DNA from: Spirosoma endophyticum
GTDB lineage: Bacteria > Bacteroidota > Bacteroidia > Cytophagales > Spirosomataceae
Direction of reading: 5' to 3'
Assembly (NCBI RefSeq): GCF_900112365.1
Contig: NZ_FOLQ01000002.1
Location: 744,001-808,000, forward strand
DNA length: 64,000 nt
In this document: piece by piece, positions 1-8,815 of the stretch
Layout of the letters: each line of letters starts with the position of its first letter
Numbering within the stretch: position 1 is the stretch's first letter
Made by a program: the position numbers and the translations under genes
Notes under the pieces: generated by a model
Database searches by the model: none
What the model saw: the letters and a program-made list of their open reading frames with translations, nothing else
What the model was told of the DNA's origin: nothing

Positions 1-1
1 C

Positions 2-322
2 GTTACGGGTGGTGATAAAGAGTTTGCTCTCGAAATGGTCGATTTATTTCTAACACAGACACCTGTCCAAATTGAGCAGATCCGCCAGGCGATAGCCGCT
101 CATGACCCTTTGACGATTAGTCGAGTCATTCATACTCAGAAAGCCGCCATTAGCTTATTTGGCCTTTCAGAAGAGAGTCGGCAGATTCAAGCGCTAGAAA
201 GCCAGTTGGCTGCTGACACATCGCTACCCGATATTGTTCCTCTTCTTGAGCGCTATCTAAGGGCGATTGAAGCCGCACTGCCTGCGATTCGTCAGCTATC
301 AAGTACGCTTATGAATTCATAA
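2..322 (+). CDS. Histidine phosphotransfer (HPt) domain, C-terminal end of a protein entering from the left
   Basis: The reading frame is open to the left edge, so only the C-terminus is present. It reads GDKEFALEMVDLFL and then IHTQKAAISLFG. The His followed by Lys three residues later and a Gly is the HPt phospho-acceptor pattern, and the GD.EF..EM..LF lead-in is typical of HPt domains that end hybrid histidine kinases. HPt domains relay phosphate between receiver domains in the cytoplasm. The main body is probably a hybrid kinase, but that lies outside the window. Many receiver proteins sit at the far right of the window. Confidence 0.75.
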   Translation, partial: VTGGDKEFALEMVDLFLTQTPVQIEQIRQAIAAHDPLTISRVIHTQKAAISLFGLSEESRQIQALESQLAADTSLPDIVPLLERYLRAIEAALPAIRQLSSTLMNS

Positions 323-573
323 TAATACAACCTTACTAAATCGTCGGAAATCATGGCTTTATTGATTCCGCGACCTGAGGCAACTACACGACCGAACAGC
401 CAATCTTGCCTGGCCTGGATAGGAGTCTTTTGGCTTTTCCAATTACGTTCGTTTTACGCTTCGATTAGTGCTATAACCATTTCTATCCAAGCTCGACGTC
501 TTTCGATCCGTTTATGTAGTATGAGGTGTTGAGTCTGGGCTTCTATTTTTTACGTTCAAGGGGCATTTATTAG

Positions 574-783
574 CTACCTCGACCTTTTGTCAACTCGGAT
601 GATGTGAACCGGATCAACGCGCAGGCGCGTGTTATTGCGGTATGGATGCCGAACACCAATGCGACGAGGGAGGGGCCGAGGGGAAGCTACCAGGTAAGTG
701 TGGATAAAATAAAGCGGCAGACAGGGTATGACGACTTACTGTCGAATGTGCAGCGGGTAATTCAAACAAAGACAGACGTATAA
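574..783 (+). pseudogene. Decayed 3' end of a DNA/RNA non-specific endonuclease (NucA/EndA type)
   Basis: After a stop at 571 the plus frame reads about 69 residues to a stop at 781-783. They include VNRINAQARVIAVWMPN and YQVSVDKIKRQTGYD, which match the C-terminal part of secreted beta-beta-alpha-metal DNA/RNA non-specific endonucleases. The catalytic DRGH region and the signal peptide are missing, and no ATG opens the frame. I read it as a gene remnant. Family assignment is by recognised motifs only. Confidence 0.6.
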
Positions 784-855
784 CTACGGTTTTTTGCTTG
801 TCAATGTCACAAAAACGTTGTAACTCGTTCAACTAAATCCATAAATCTCAAAAAC

Positions 856-1014
856 ATGGATACTCAGAAAATTGACAAACCAACAGTTGCTGAACAATAT
901 GGCATTGAGTACAGCGGTAGTCTGATCGGTCAGATAGGCCGCATCGCCTTGCTGATCTTCACTACCCTATTCGCGGGCCTGTTCATCGGACCCCTATGGA
1001 ACAAGCGCAAATAG
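856..1014 (+). CDS. Small single-span membrane protein, unknown function
   Basis: A 52-residue ORF starts with ATG and reads MDTQKIDKPTVAEQYGIEYS, then a hydrophobic stretch (about residues 29-46, IALLIFTTLFAGLFIG), then a basic tail WNKRK. That gives one transmembrane helix with a positive C-terminal end. It stands alone, about 70 bases after the nuclease remnant. No family is recognised. Confidence 0.5.
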   Translation: MDTQKIDKPTVAEQYGIEYSGSLIGQIGRIALLIFTTLFAGLFIGPLWNKRK

Positions 1015-1085
1015 GTTCGGTATAATTAATTCGCTTCAACTACAGGAACCTGTACCCTGGAATTAGTCCGGAACTAATTAATGAG

Positions 1086-1337
1086 ATGGTCTTGAGCCAG
1101 ATAGACATAAATATGGAAACAAATCATCAAGAAATTGAAGCAGAGAAGACGGTTTTAAGACAGGTAATTTCTTCGTACGATAAGTCAGTAGCTGACTTAA
1201 CAGATTTACTTCCAGGTTTAGAGAAAATGAATAATGCCTTAGAGGCTGATGGGAATTTTATTACGAACGTAAAGGAATCGATTGGCTATTTAAGTAATCA
1301 GCGAAAGCAAATGTATGATTACTTAAATAGCTTATAA
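1086..1337 (+). CDS. Small hypothetical helical protein
   Basis: The product is 83 residues, rich in Glu, Lys and Asn with heptad-like spacing, and has no signal peptide or membrane span. The upstream ATG at 1086 and the ATG at 1113 (METNHQ) are both possible starts; the second gives a 74-residue product. A short hairpin (1061-1067 with 1073-1079) lies just upstream. It heads a set of three small plus-strand ORFs. Function unknown. Confidence 0.45.
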   Translation: MVLSQIDINMETNHQEIEAEKTVLRQVISSYDKSVADLTDLLPGLEKMNNALEADGNFITNVKESIGYLSNQRKQMYDYLNSL

Positions 1338-1350
1338 TGGCAAACGATCC

Positions 1351-1366
1351 TGTAATTGAGTAACCA
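1351..1366 (+). repeat. 16-bp direct repeat, copy 1, just before a small ORF
   Basis: TGTAATTGAGTAACCA occurs here and again exactly at 1643-1658. This copy ends five bases before the ATG at 1372. The second ends 23 bases before the ATG at 1682. A shared leader or regulatory element copied with its gene is the simplest reading. Confidence 0.7.
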
Positions 1367-1371
1367 CAACT

Positions 1372-1608
1372 ATGACGCCTAATCAAACACACATCGTCAC
1401 ACTCCTGATAGAAAACAATGCGTTGATGAAGACGCTACTCAGCTTACATGTTAATGCGCTTTCTGAACAGACGGGCGAATCTAGGGCAGATATTAACAAA
1501 CGGGTGGACGAGGCCATAGAGGAAAACATGAAAATAGGCTGGAAGGGTTTTTATGACAGCCTTCGTGAAGGAAATCCGTGGAACACGCAGGACAGCCCTG
1601 ACCCGTAA
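1372..1608 (+). CDS. Small hypothetical soluble protein
   Basis: A 78-residue protein with a helical N-terminus (HIVTLLIENNALMKTLLSLH) and a polar remainder ending in DSPDP. There is no signal peptide or metal motif. The central VDEAIEENMK segment is strongly acidic. Its ATG follows the 16-bp repeat that also precedes the next small ORF. Family unknown; coding is supported by length, composition and an isolated position with no competing ORF of better quality. Confidence 0.45.
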   Translation: MTPNQTHIVTLLIENNALMKTLLSLHVNALSEQTGESRADINKRVDEAIEENMKIGWKGFYDSLREGNPWNTQDSPDP

Positions 1609-1642
1609 GAGGAAGGATTGGTAGAGTAAAGCTAGAACGTCG

Positions 1643-1658
1643 TGTAATTGAGTAACCA
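1643..1658 (+). repeat. 16-bp direct repeat, copy 2
   Basis: Exact second copy of TGTAATTGAGTAACCA (first at 1351-1366), 23 bases ahead of a possible 41-codon ORF. Confidence 0.7.
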
Positions 1659-1681
1659 AACTAAGCCTAAACCACACGAAT

Positions 1682-1807
1682 ATGATTGACTCATTCCTGA
1701 ATTGGATTGGCAAAGGTGAGTTACCTGGCTTTACAGCGGACGAGTTGACCCTGCACCTGCGCCATACGGTTTTAGGTAGCGCACACCGTTGCTCTGTCGT
1801 CCCGTAA
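1682..1807 (+). CDS. Possible 41-residue ORF after the second leader repeat
   Basis: ATG at 1682 opens a frame beginning MIDSFLNWIGKGELPGFTAD and ending at TAA 1805-1807. Support is weak: it is short, unrecognised, and rests mainly on the upstream copy of the leader repeat. It may be the truncated start of a longer lost gene, because the end runs into the 3' side of the large minus-strand gene. Confidence 0.25.
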   Translation: MIDSFLNWIGKGELPGFTADELTLHLRHTVLGSAHRCSVVP

Positions 1808-1836
1808 ATCCTCTGTTCGCCCACAAACGCTGACCT

Positions 1837-4800
1837 TTACTTATTGAAATAATCGATTTTTATAGCCCCCATATTATTGAGCATATTCTCCTCTCCACTG
1901 CTCATCACCAGTGCACTTACCCCCAGATTTCCCTTCGTATTGCCCGGGCTTAACTGACCAGTCAGACCCACCGAGAGTCGCCCCTTTCCCCCAATTGACT
2001 GATTCGTCGTCAGGATGTAAAAGTTACTATCACTTAGCCCATCCAGGCTCCATGCACTATTCTGCACCGGGCGACCACCGACAGAAGTGGCGGTGCCAGT
2101 CAAGCTCAAACTTAACAAGGGGTCTTTAGTGATATAGACCTGAATCCGTCCATTGGTCAGGCTACCGTTCACTTCCACTACGTCCACTACCAGGCTACAG
2201 GCCGAGTTGCCATAGACGAGCGAGGGACTCACATAAAGAATGGTCGCCAGATCGGGTACGCCCAGGGCTGTCACGTCCACCGTCAGGGTTTGACTACAGC
2301 TACCTTGGGTGACGATACTCGTAAAGGTTTGCAGGCCAGGGCTGGTTAACGTGGCGGAGACCAGTGACGTAGTGGCGGGGCTACTCAGGCTGGCCCCAGT
2401 AGGCGCCAGCCATTGATAGGTAGTGCCTCCCGACGCACTCAGGCTCACCACGCTACCGACCGGGGCCGTGGTAGAAGAGGCCGTCGCAGTGGCAGACAGG
2501 GTGCTATTGCTGGTGACGGCGATACTGTCCCAGGCCGTGCAGCCATTGGTCCCCGTAACAGTCACTGAGTAGTTGCCGGCTGTGGAGACAAGCACCTGAT
2601 TAGTGCCCAGAGGTATACCGCCACTAAAGGCGTAACTGACTTCCCCCGTTGCACTGGCCGTCAGGGTCACACTCGTTAGAGCGCAGCTTAGCGTACCGCT
2701 GCTGACCAGACTGACGGTGGGAACGGAGCTGTCCTGGCTGATAGCCACACTGGCTGAGGCTACACAGCTATTGGCTGAGGTTAAACTCACTGAATACGTA
2801 CCTGCCACACTCACTGAGATAATGGAAGTGGTCTCCCCCGTTGACCAGCGCACCGAACCACTGCCATCTGCCGTCAAACTCACCCTTGGACTGGCACAAC
2901 TCAGGGTGGCGCTGGATGGCGTAATGCTAACCACAGGAGCCGTTTGGTCAGCGGTAACGATCGTGCTGGTGGTACTCACGCAGCCGCTGGCATCCGCTAC
3001 TCTGACCGAATAGGTACCTGTGCTGTTTACCACAACCGTATTGATTGGCCCCGGTGTGCCCAGTTGCCCGCTGCCACTGGCGAACGTGTAGGACGTGCCG
3101 CCACTGGCCGTTAAGGTCACACTCGTAACGGCGCAGGTTGAAGGGCCGCTACTTACCAGAGTGGCCACCGGTAAGGGATTCACCGTCAGGGTAGTTGTGC
3201 TGGTGGTTGACTGGCCGCTGGTGCTGATAGTAAGCGTAAAGCTCTGTGTGCCCGTGCCCGACGCGGTCACCAGTTGGCTAAACGTATCACTGCTGGCACT
3301 ACCCGATAGAGGAGCCCCCAGCCCGTTAGATAATGTATAAGTGTAGGCACCCGTCAGGTTGCCTACCGTAGCGGTGAACTGAACCGGACTGCCCACGCAG
3401 ACTGATTCTGGACTAGCCGCTAAACCCGCCAGCGTTAGGGTGGGGGAGTCGATCACCACCAGCGGATACATCGCACTCACGCCCGAACAGCCGTTGGCAC
3501 TACGGACACGAACAGTGATAGAAAAACTACCGGGCTGGGTGGGTGTGCCCGCCACCACGCCTGTGCTGGCCGCCAGGCTCAGGCCCGGGGGTAAGCTGCC
3601 GCTGGCCAGGCTGTAACTGTAGGGAGCGGTACCCCCTACAGCCGTAAAACTTTGACTAAAGCCCACCCCTATCGTCGCCGTGGTGACTCCCGGACTATTC
3701 ACCGTTGGTGGTTGAGCCACCGTTACGTTCAGGGTAGCCGTCACGGGCGTACCTTCGGCCCCGGTTACCGTCACGGTGAAGGTGTTCAGTCCGGGGGTAG
3801 TGAGAGTGGCCGATATAGCGGAGGTATTGGTGGCCGACAGAGTGGCGCCTGAAGGGGATGCCCAACTGTAGGTGTAGGGTGGGCAACTCCTTCCTGTAGC
3901 CAACGCCGACAGGGTCACCGGACTACCCGAGCAGACGGCAGTGGAACTGGCCGTAGCGGTCAGGGAGATGGGGCTGACGGGCTGGGTAGGCAGCGCACAC
4001 TGGTAACTAGTCCGATCGGTGGTGGTGCCGTTGCCCAACTGGCCCCGGTTGTTACTGCCCGTTACACAAAGCGTCTGGCGGGTGGCGCCAATGACCACCG
4101 AATGGAAGGCCATTGAGCCGCTAAACAGGCTTACGATAGGTGATGATGTCGTGGCAACCAGCACAGGGCTGTTACGCTGGACGATGGTCGTTCCATCACC
4201 TAACTGACCATAAAAGTTGTCTCCCCACGCCCATAGACTCCCGTCACTTTGCAGACCAACGGTGTGGGTATTCCCCGCTGTGATACTGACCCAGTTGATG
4301 GCCGAACCGATGCGCTTTGGTTGGCTCTGGTTAGTAGTGGTACCATCGCCCAACTGGCCATAATAATTGTATCCCCAGGCCCATAGACTCCCGTCGCTTT
4401 GCAGACCTAGAGTGTAGTCAGCTCCAGCCGTGATACTGACCCAGTTGGTCCCCGTACCGATCCGCACCGGACTGGTACGGGTGGCAGTAGTGCCATCGCC
4501 TAATTGTCCATAACCGTTGTTTCCCCAGGCCCACAGACTGCCGTCGCTTTGCAGACCTACACTGTGAAGCTGTCCAGTTGCGATACTAACCCAGTTGGTG
4601 GCCGAACCGATGCGCTTCGGGCTGGTGCGCTGGGTGGTGGTGGCATCACCTAACTGACCAAAATTATTTCGTCCCCAAGCCCACAGGCTTCCGTCGCTTT
4701 GCAGACCCACCGTGTGGTCAGCTCCAGCCGCAATACTAGTCCAGTTAGTGGCCGAACCGATTCGTCTTGGACTGGTGCGCTGGGTGGTGGTGCCATCGCC

Positions 4801-7323
4801 CAACTCACCATAGCCGTTGTACCCCCAGGCCCACAGACTGCCGTCGCTTTGCAGGCCTACGGTATAATATTGTCCAGCCGCGATCCTCATCCAAGTGGTG
4901 GCCGTGCCGCTGCGCACCGGGCTGGTACGGGTGGTGGTAGAGCCATCGCCCAACTGACCAACGTTATTTCGTCCCCAGGCCCACAGACTGCCGTCACTTT
5001 GCAGACCCACCGTGTGATCCTGCCCGGCCGCAGCGCTCTCCCAGATCAGCAGGAGGTTGCTTCTGACGATGGCGCTGGTGGTGTTCACGCAGCCGCTAGC
5101 ACTGGCCACCCGCACCGAGTAAGTCCCAGGGCTATTGACGCTTAAGGTATTGGTGGGTCCCGGTGTGCCTAGCGTCCCGCTGCCGTTGGTAAACGTGTAA
5201 GACGTACCGCCACTGGCCGTCAGCGTTACGTCGGTAACGGTACAGCTCAGGGGACCATTATTGGTTAGACTAATTGCCGGTAATGGATTCACCGTCAAGG
5301 TAGTTGTGCTGGATGCTGACTGGCCGTTAGCACTCACCGTGAGCGTAAAGTTCTGTGTGCCCGTGCCCGACGCGGTCACCAGTTGGCTAAACGTAGCACT
5401 GCTGGTATTGCCCGTTAGAGGAGCGCCCAGTCCGTTGGTGAGGGTATAGATGTAACTGCCTATCAGGTTGCCTACCGTGGCGGTGAACTGAACCGGGCTG
5501 CCTACGCAGACTGATCCCGGACTGGCCGCTAAACCTGCCAGCGTCGGGGTGGGGGAGTCGATCACCATCAGCGGATATGTCGCGCTCACGCCCGAACAGC
5601 CGTTGGCACTACGGACACGGATCGTGATAGGAAAACTACCGGGCTGGGTGGGTGTGCCCGCCACCACGCCCGTGCTGGTCGCCAGGCTCAGACCCGGGGG
5701 CCAGCTGCCGCTGACCAGGCTGTAACTGTAGGGAGCCGTGCCCCCTACAGCCGTAAAGCTCTGACTGAAGCCAATCCCTACTGTCGCGGTGGTAACTACC
5801 GGACTATTCACCGTTGGTGGTTGAGCCACCGTTACGTTCATGGTAGCCGTCACGGGCGTACCTTCGGCCCCGGTTACCGTCACGGTGAACGTGTTTAGTC
5901 CCGTGATGGTGAGGGAGGCCGATACGGTGGAGGTACTAATAGACGACAAGGTGGCGCCCGAGGGAGCCGCCCAGGTGTAACTGTAGGGAGTGACGCCCCC
6001 TGTAATTGACACAGACAGGACCGCCGTGCTGCCCGCGCAGACGGCCGTGGAACTGGCCGTAGCGGTCAGGGAGATGGGGCTGACGGGCTGGGTGGGCAGC
6101 GCACACTGGTAACTAGTCCGATCGGTGGTGGTGCCATCGCCCAACTGACCCTGGCTGTTATTGCCCGTCACACAGAGCGTCTGACGGGTGGCGCCAATGA
6201 CCACCGAATGGAAAGCCGCCGGGCCGCGAGACAGACTCACGATGGGGGATGCGGTGGTAATCGGCACGGGGCTGTTACGCTGGTTGGTAGTGCCATCACC
6301 CAACTGCCCCGAATAATTAAATCCCCAGGCCCACAGACTGCCGTCGCTTTGCAGACCTAGAGTGTGGGTATACCCCGCCGTGATACTCGCCCAGTTGGTG
6401 GCCGAACCGATACGTACCGGGCTGCTTTGGCTGGTGGTGGAGCCATCGCCCAACTGGCCATATTGATTGTTTCCCCAGGCCCACATACTCCCGTCGCTCT
6501 GCAGACCTATGGTGTGATATTGTCCAGCCGCGATACTGACCCAGTTGGTGACCGAGCCGATACGTACCGGTTGATTCTGGTTGGTGGTGGTACCATTGCC
6601 TAACTGCCCTTCAAAATTTCGTCCCCAGGCCCACAGGCTGCCGTCGCTTTGCAGGCCAACCGTATGTTCCTGACCAGTCGCGATACTGATCCAGTTGGTG
6701 GCTTGCCCAATGCGCTTTGGTTGGTTCTGGTTAGTGGTAGTGCCATCGCCCAGTGAACCCCAAAAATTTCGTCCCCAAGCCCACAGGCTGCCGTCGCTCT
6801 GTATGCCCACACTGTGGTAGTACCCTGCTGCGATACTGGCCCAGTTGGTCTCTATACCGATGCGTACCGGGCTGTTCCGATTGGTGGTGGTGCCGTCACC
6901 CAACTCTCCTTCAAGGTTTCTTCCCCAGGTCCACAGACTGCCATCGCTTTGCAGGCCCACATTGTGTTCCTGCCCGGTTGCGGTGCTTACCCAGTTAGTA
7001 GAAAGCCCGATGCGCACAGGGCTGGTGCGGTCCGTGTTGGTGCCATTGCCCAACTGCCCATAGAAATTTTCTCCCCAGGCCCACAGACTCCCGTCGCTTT
7101 GCCGACCAACCGTGTGTCTCTCCCCAGTTGTACTACTCTCCCAGTTGAGCGAAGGACTGCTGGGCTGGGCCGGGGCCACCGACCCTAGCAGCACTAGCCA
7201 GACGGTCAACAGCCAGTGGACGAGCCCAGCCAGATTGCCCCCTCGGGATTCAGCCATGTCGGAATTGACCAGTTGGGGAGGCACCAGAGGTGACACGGAT
7301 TCATTGAGTAAAGAAGCAGGCAT
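1837..7323 (-). CDS. Giant secreted RCC1-repeat and Ig-like repeat protein
   Basis: A product of about 1828 residues. The export signal (LAGLVHWLLTVWLVLLGSVA) lies near residues 30-50, so Met23 (7257) is a plausible true start. It carries two blocks of seven RCC1-like blades (HTVGLQSDGSLWAWG units of about 50 residues). Each block is followed by Ig-like segments and a He_PIG-type putative Ig domain (GLSLATSTGVVAGTPTQPGSF). More SprB/PKD-like beta repeats follow (GTYSVRVASASGC). Blocks 1 and 2 are near-duplicates at DNA level. RCC1 units usually fold as beta-propellers. No type IX sorting domain is visible at the C-terminus, which ends in IKIDYFNK. Probably a cell-surface or secreted binding protein; ligand unknown. 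Confidence 0.85.
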   Translation of the reverse strand: MPASLLNESVSPLVPPQLVNSDMAESRGGNLAGLVHWLLTVWLVLLGSVAPAQPSSPSLNWESSTTGERHTVGRQSDGSLWAWGENFYGQLGNGTNTDRTSPVRIGLSTNWVSTATGQEHNVGLQSDGSLWTWGRNLEGELGDGTTTNRNSPVRIGIETNWASIAAGYYHSVGIQSDGSLWAWGRNFWGSLGDGTTTNQNQPKRIGQATNWISIATGQEHTVGLQSDGSLWAWGRNFEGQLGNGTTTNQNQPVRIGSVTNWVSIAAGQYHTIGLQSDGSMWAWGNNQYGQLGDGSTTSQSSPVRIGSATNWASITAGYTHTLGLQSDGSLWAWGFNYSGQLGDGTTNQRNSPVPITTASPIVSLSRGPAAFHSVVIGATRQTLCVTGNNSQGQLGDGTTTDRTSYQCALPTQPVSPISLTATASSTAVCAGSTAVLSVSITGGVTPYSYTWAAPSGATLSSISTSTVSASLTITGLNTFTVTVTGAEGTPVTATMNVTVAQPPTVNSPVVTTATVGIGFSQSFTAVGGTAPYSYSLVSGSWPPGLSLATSTGVVAGTPTQPGSFPITIRVRSANGCSGVSATYPLMVIDSPTPTLAGLAASPGSVCVGSPVQFTATVGNLIGSYIYTLTNGLGAPLTGNTSSATFSQLVTASGTGTQNFTLTVSANGQSASSTTTLTVNPLPAISLTNNGPLSCTVTDVTLTASGGTSYTFTNGSGTLGTPGPTNTLSVNSPGTYSVRVASASGCVNTTSAIVRSNLLLIWESAAAGQDHTVGLQSDGSLWAWGRNNVGQLGDGSTTTRTSPVRSGTATTWMRIAAGQYYTVGLQSDGSLWAWGYNGYGELGDGTTTQRTSPRRIGSATNWTSIAAGADHTVGLQSDGSLWAWGRNNFGQLGDATTTQRTSPKRIGSATNWVSIATGQLHSVGLQSDGSLWAWGNNGYGQLGDGTTATRTSPVRIGTGTNWVSITAGADYTLGLQSDGSLWAWGYNYYGQLGDGTTTNQSQPKRIGSAINWVSITAGNTHTVGLQSDGSLWAWGDNFYGQLGDGTTIVQRNSPVLVATTSSPIVSLFSGSMAFHSVVIGATRQTLCVTGSNNRGQLGNGTTTDRTSYQCALPTQPVSPISLTATASSTAVCSGSPVTLSALATGRSCPPYTYSWASPSGATLSATNTSAISATLTTPGLNTFTVTVTGAEGTPVTATLNVTVAQPPTVNSPGVTTATIGVGFSQSFTAVGGTAPYSYSLASGSLPPGLSLAASTGVVAGTPTQPGSFSITVRVRSANGCSGVSAMYPLVVIDSPTLTLAGLAASPESVCVGSPVQFTATVGNLTGAYTYTLSNGLGAPLSGSASSDTFSQLVTASGTGTQSFTLTISTSGQSTTSTTTLTVNPLPVATLVSSGPSTCAVTSVTLTASGGTSYTFASGSGQLGTPGPINTVVVNSTGTYSVRVADASGCVSTTSTIVTADQTAPVVSITPSSATLSCASPRVSLTADGSGSVRWSTGETTSIISVSVAGTYSVSLTSANSCVASASVAISQDSSVPTVSLVSSGTLSCALTSVTLTASATGEVSYAFSGGIPLGTNQVLVSTAGNYSVTVTGTNGCTAWDSIAVTSNSTLSATATASSTTAPVGSVVSLSASGGTTYQWLAPTGASLSSPATTSLVSATLTSPGLQTFTSIVTQGSCSQTLTVDVTALGVPDLATILYVSPSLVYGNSACSLVVDVVEVNGSLTNGRIQVYITKDPLLSLSLTGTATSVGGRPVQNSAWSLDGLSDSNFYILTTNQSIGGKGRLSVGLTGQLSPGNTKGNLGVSALVMSSGEENMLNNMGAIKIDYFNK
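3980..5045 (-). repeat. Second RCC1 block (seven blades), internal duplication
   Basis: This stretch of the large gene codes for seven RCC1-like units and is matched almost blade for blade by 6080-7145. Phrases such as the coding for GLQSDGSLWAWG recur about every 150-160 bases. The following He_PIG/Ig segments are duplicated too. This implies a large in-frame tandem duplication plus smaller blade duplications. Confidence 0.75.
6080..7145 (-). repeat. First RCC1 block (seven blades), internal duplication
   Basis: N-terminal block of seven RCC1-like units, the partner of the block at 3980-5045. Boundaries are approximate. The last unit of each block is divergent (FHSVVIGATRQTLCVTG) and identical between blocks at most positions. 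Confidence 0.75.
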
Positions 7324-7467
7324 ACGAGTAAGGAGTTGATAGATAAAAGGGGAATACTCCCAAATGGAACCGGGTGCAGCCCAACAAGCAGGTACGCATC
7401 AGCCGTGAGAAGCAACTTTATTTATACAAGGGATGGGGTAAAAATTCCGGATGGGCGCAGCTAACTG

Positions 7468-7647
7468 CTACCACGCTTGCAGGTTGACGACGTAGTTAAA
7501 GTCAGCGCTAAACGGATAACGGACTCCTCGTAGAATTGCCCGCAACAGCTTTCCTTTGAGGACCCGATACCGATCCAGCTCTTGAATGTCCATTGGTCGG
7601 ACTGTGCGCTGGAATAGTGTCGTAGGTACTTGTTTATGTTTTTTCAT
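7468..7647 (-). CDS. Small basic hypothetical protein
   Basis: A 59-residue ORF begins MKKHKQVPTTLFQRTVRPMD and ends VVNLQAW. It is strongly basic and has no signal peptide. It sits alone between the large RCC1 gene and the repeat-bearing non-coding stretch. No family recognised; coding status is uncertain. Confidence 0.35.
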   Translation of the reverse strand: MKKHKQVPTTLFQRTVRPMDIQELDRYRVLKGKLLRAILRGVRYPFSADFNYVVNLQAW

Positions 7648-7836
7648 ATCGCTGGTTTGTTATGCTTTTTTTAAAGTAAGTACACTTAAGAAGCAGGAAA
7701 CCCACTAATAATCAACTCAGCCGTTCAGGAAGATTCCAATTGTTTTAGGCCGGCCCGAGCACGCTGTCCATTGCAATCCGAAGCGGTACTTACGGGGCAA
7801 AGGACACGCTATTTCCAGGCACTTGCTAAAATCGAG

Positions 7837-7856
7837 CGTAGACAAAGTGTGTACAG
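7837..7856 (+). repeat. 20-bp dispersed repeat CGTAGACAAAGTGTGTACAG, copy 1
   Basis: An exact copy lies at 8701-8720, and related copies at 7869-7888 and 55371-55390. All four lie outside recognised genes. Confidence 0.7.
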
Positions 7857-7868
7857 CCCGAAAATAAG

Positions 7869-7888
7869 ATAGACAAAGTGTAGACAAC
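7869..7888 (+). repeat. Variant copy of the GACAAAGTG repeat
   Basis: ATAGACAAAGTGTAGACAAC shares the TAGACAAAGTGT core with the copies at 7837 and 8701. Its second half (TAGACAACT) matches the copy at 55371-55390. Internally it is a direct repeat of TAGACAA. Confidence 0.6.
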
Positions 7889-8008
7889 TCAATAATAAGG
7901 TAACCTTGTTGGAAGGTTACAGCGACCATTATTCCTTTGACAAAGCCATTTGACAACAATATGACCTTGATCCGTAAATCTATGGCTTCAGGGGATGCTA
8001 CTAGCGGC

Positions 8009-8233
8009 TTAATGCCGCTCAATGATGAATACCCATTCTCCCCACTCCAGGTTGCTCTTTTCTCCCTTATACGCAGGAAATCGGACGCTTTCAAGTTTAG
8101 TCAATCGCCCGTCCGTAGGCCAGATCTGGTCGGGTAAAAACGTCCCAGGCGTAGTCAAACTGACGCCATTGGACGGGAATATTGGCGTCGCCAGTAGGAG
8201 CAGAAAGGGTATACGTACTTTATTCAGTCTCAT
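8009..8233 (-). CDS. Possible small exported protein
   Basis: Counting from the Met at 8233, a 74-residue product starts MRLNKVRIPFLLLLATPIF, which resembles a signal peptide. A polar segment rich in Glu and Trp follows and ends VFIIERH. No family is recognised. It may be the 5' remnant of a larger lost gene. The start is chosen because the signal-like sequence begins there. Confidence 0.3.
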   Translation of the reverse strand: MRLNKVRIPFLLLLATPIFPSNGVSLTTPGTFLPDQIWPTDGRLTKLESVRFPAYKGEKSNLEWGEWVFIIERH

Positions 8234-8815
8234 CAGATTTGTCCGTTTGTGGCTTTTTTGGATGTACATAGTCGCATAAAGCCGATACAGGCCAGCCAGT
8301 AAAGCAGAAAAAATGGATCGTTGCCTCCCATTCCACGGTAAAGTTTTAGGCTTATAAATTCATGAGCCTTTGCCACTGAGACCGTTGCTTAAGGCCCTGG
8401 CCAGACGTTCATATTACCGGTAATTGTCGCGATTGGCGTGGCCTTAGCTGGTTGGCTGAAAGCCGTAAAGAAGATACGGTGCTAGCTACGTATTGATAGT
8501 GCCATGATGGTGTCGCTCCCGTAGACGGTAGGCCCGCCCAGAACGCCAATGGGCGCACAACTGGTGAACGGCTGAATTAGGTCCCCAATAAAGCCGTCGA
8601 AACGAAAGGATGCATTTTTGTCAGGATTTGGTTGAGCGAGTCGAGAATTAGCATTGCTACGTAAAGCAGTCCTAATTTCGAGCTACTACCAAAAGTCGAC
8701 CGTAGACAAAGTGTGTACAGCTTAAGTAAGCTATTGATTATTAGAAAGATAAATTAATAGTTAGCTTCAATTGGGCATGTTAAGGTAGAATATGTAGCAA
8801 ACTAAGCCGGATCAT
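8234..8815. other. Stretch without a recognisable gene
   Basis: About 580 bases with no supported ORF. The minus strand near 8500-8590 can be read as QPFTSCAPIGVLGGPTVYG in one frame. That looks protein-like but has no start, no continuing frame and no recognised family, so it may be gene debris. The second exact copy of the 20-bp repeat is at 8701-8720. Confidence 0.4.
8701..8720 (+). repeat. 20-bp dispersed repeat CGTAGACAAAGTGTGTACAG, copy 2
   Basis: Exact duplicate of 7837-7856, 864 bases apart in the same orientation, downstream of the 7TM-LuxR gene's 3' end. Confidence 0.7.

Larger units (their letters stand above)
7648..8008. other. Gene-poor stretch carrying two copies of a dispersed motif
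   Basis: No credible gene. ORFs here lack domain signs and good starts. The stretch holds two copies of the GACAAAGTGT-type motif (7837 and 7869). Confidence 0.5.

Noticed and set aside
3980..7145. Possible CRISPR-like array from evenly spaced repeats
   Set aside because: The repeats are about 150-160 bases, coding, and match RCC1 blades in frame; there are no short spacers or cas genes.
1911..7339. Many plus-strand ORFs opposite the RCC1 gene
   Set aside because: They mirror the repeat structure of the minus-strand gene, have no own domains, and disappear when the true frame is followed.
7717..8137. ORFs of 66-125 codons on both strands near 7.7-8.1 kb
   Set aside because: They overlap each other and the dispersed repeats and show no protein-like composition or family.
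8234..8700. Protein-like reading in the gap (QPFTSCAPIGVLGGPTVYG)
   Set aside because: No start, no continuing frame and no family that I can name; too little to call a pseudogene.
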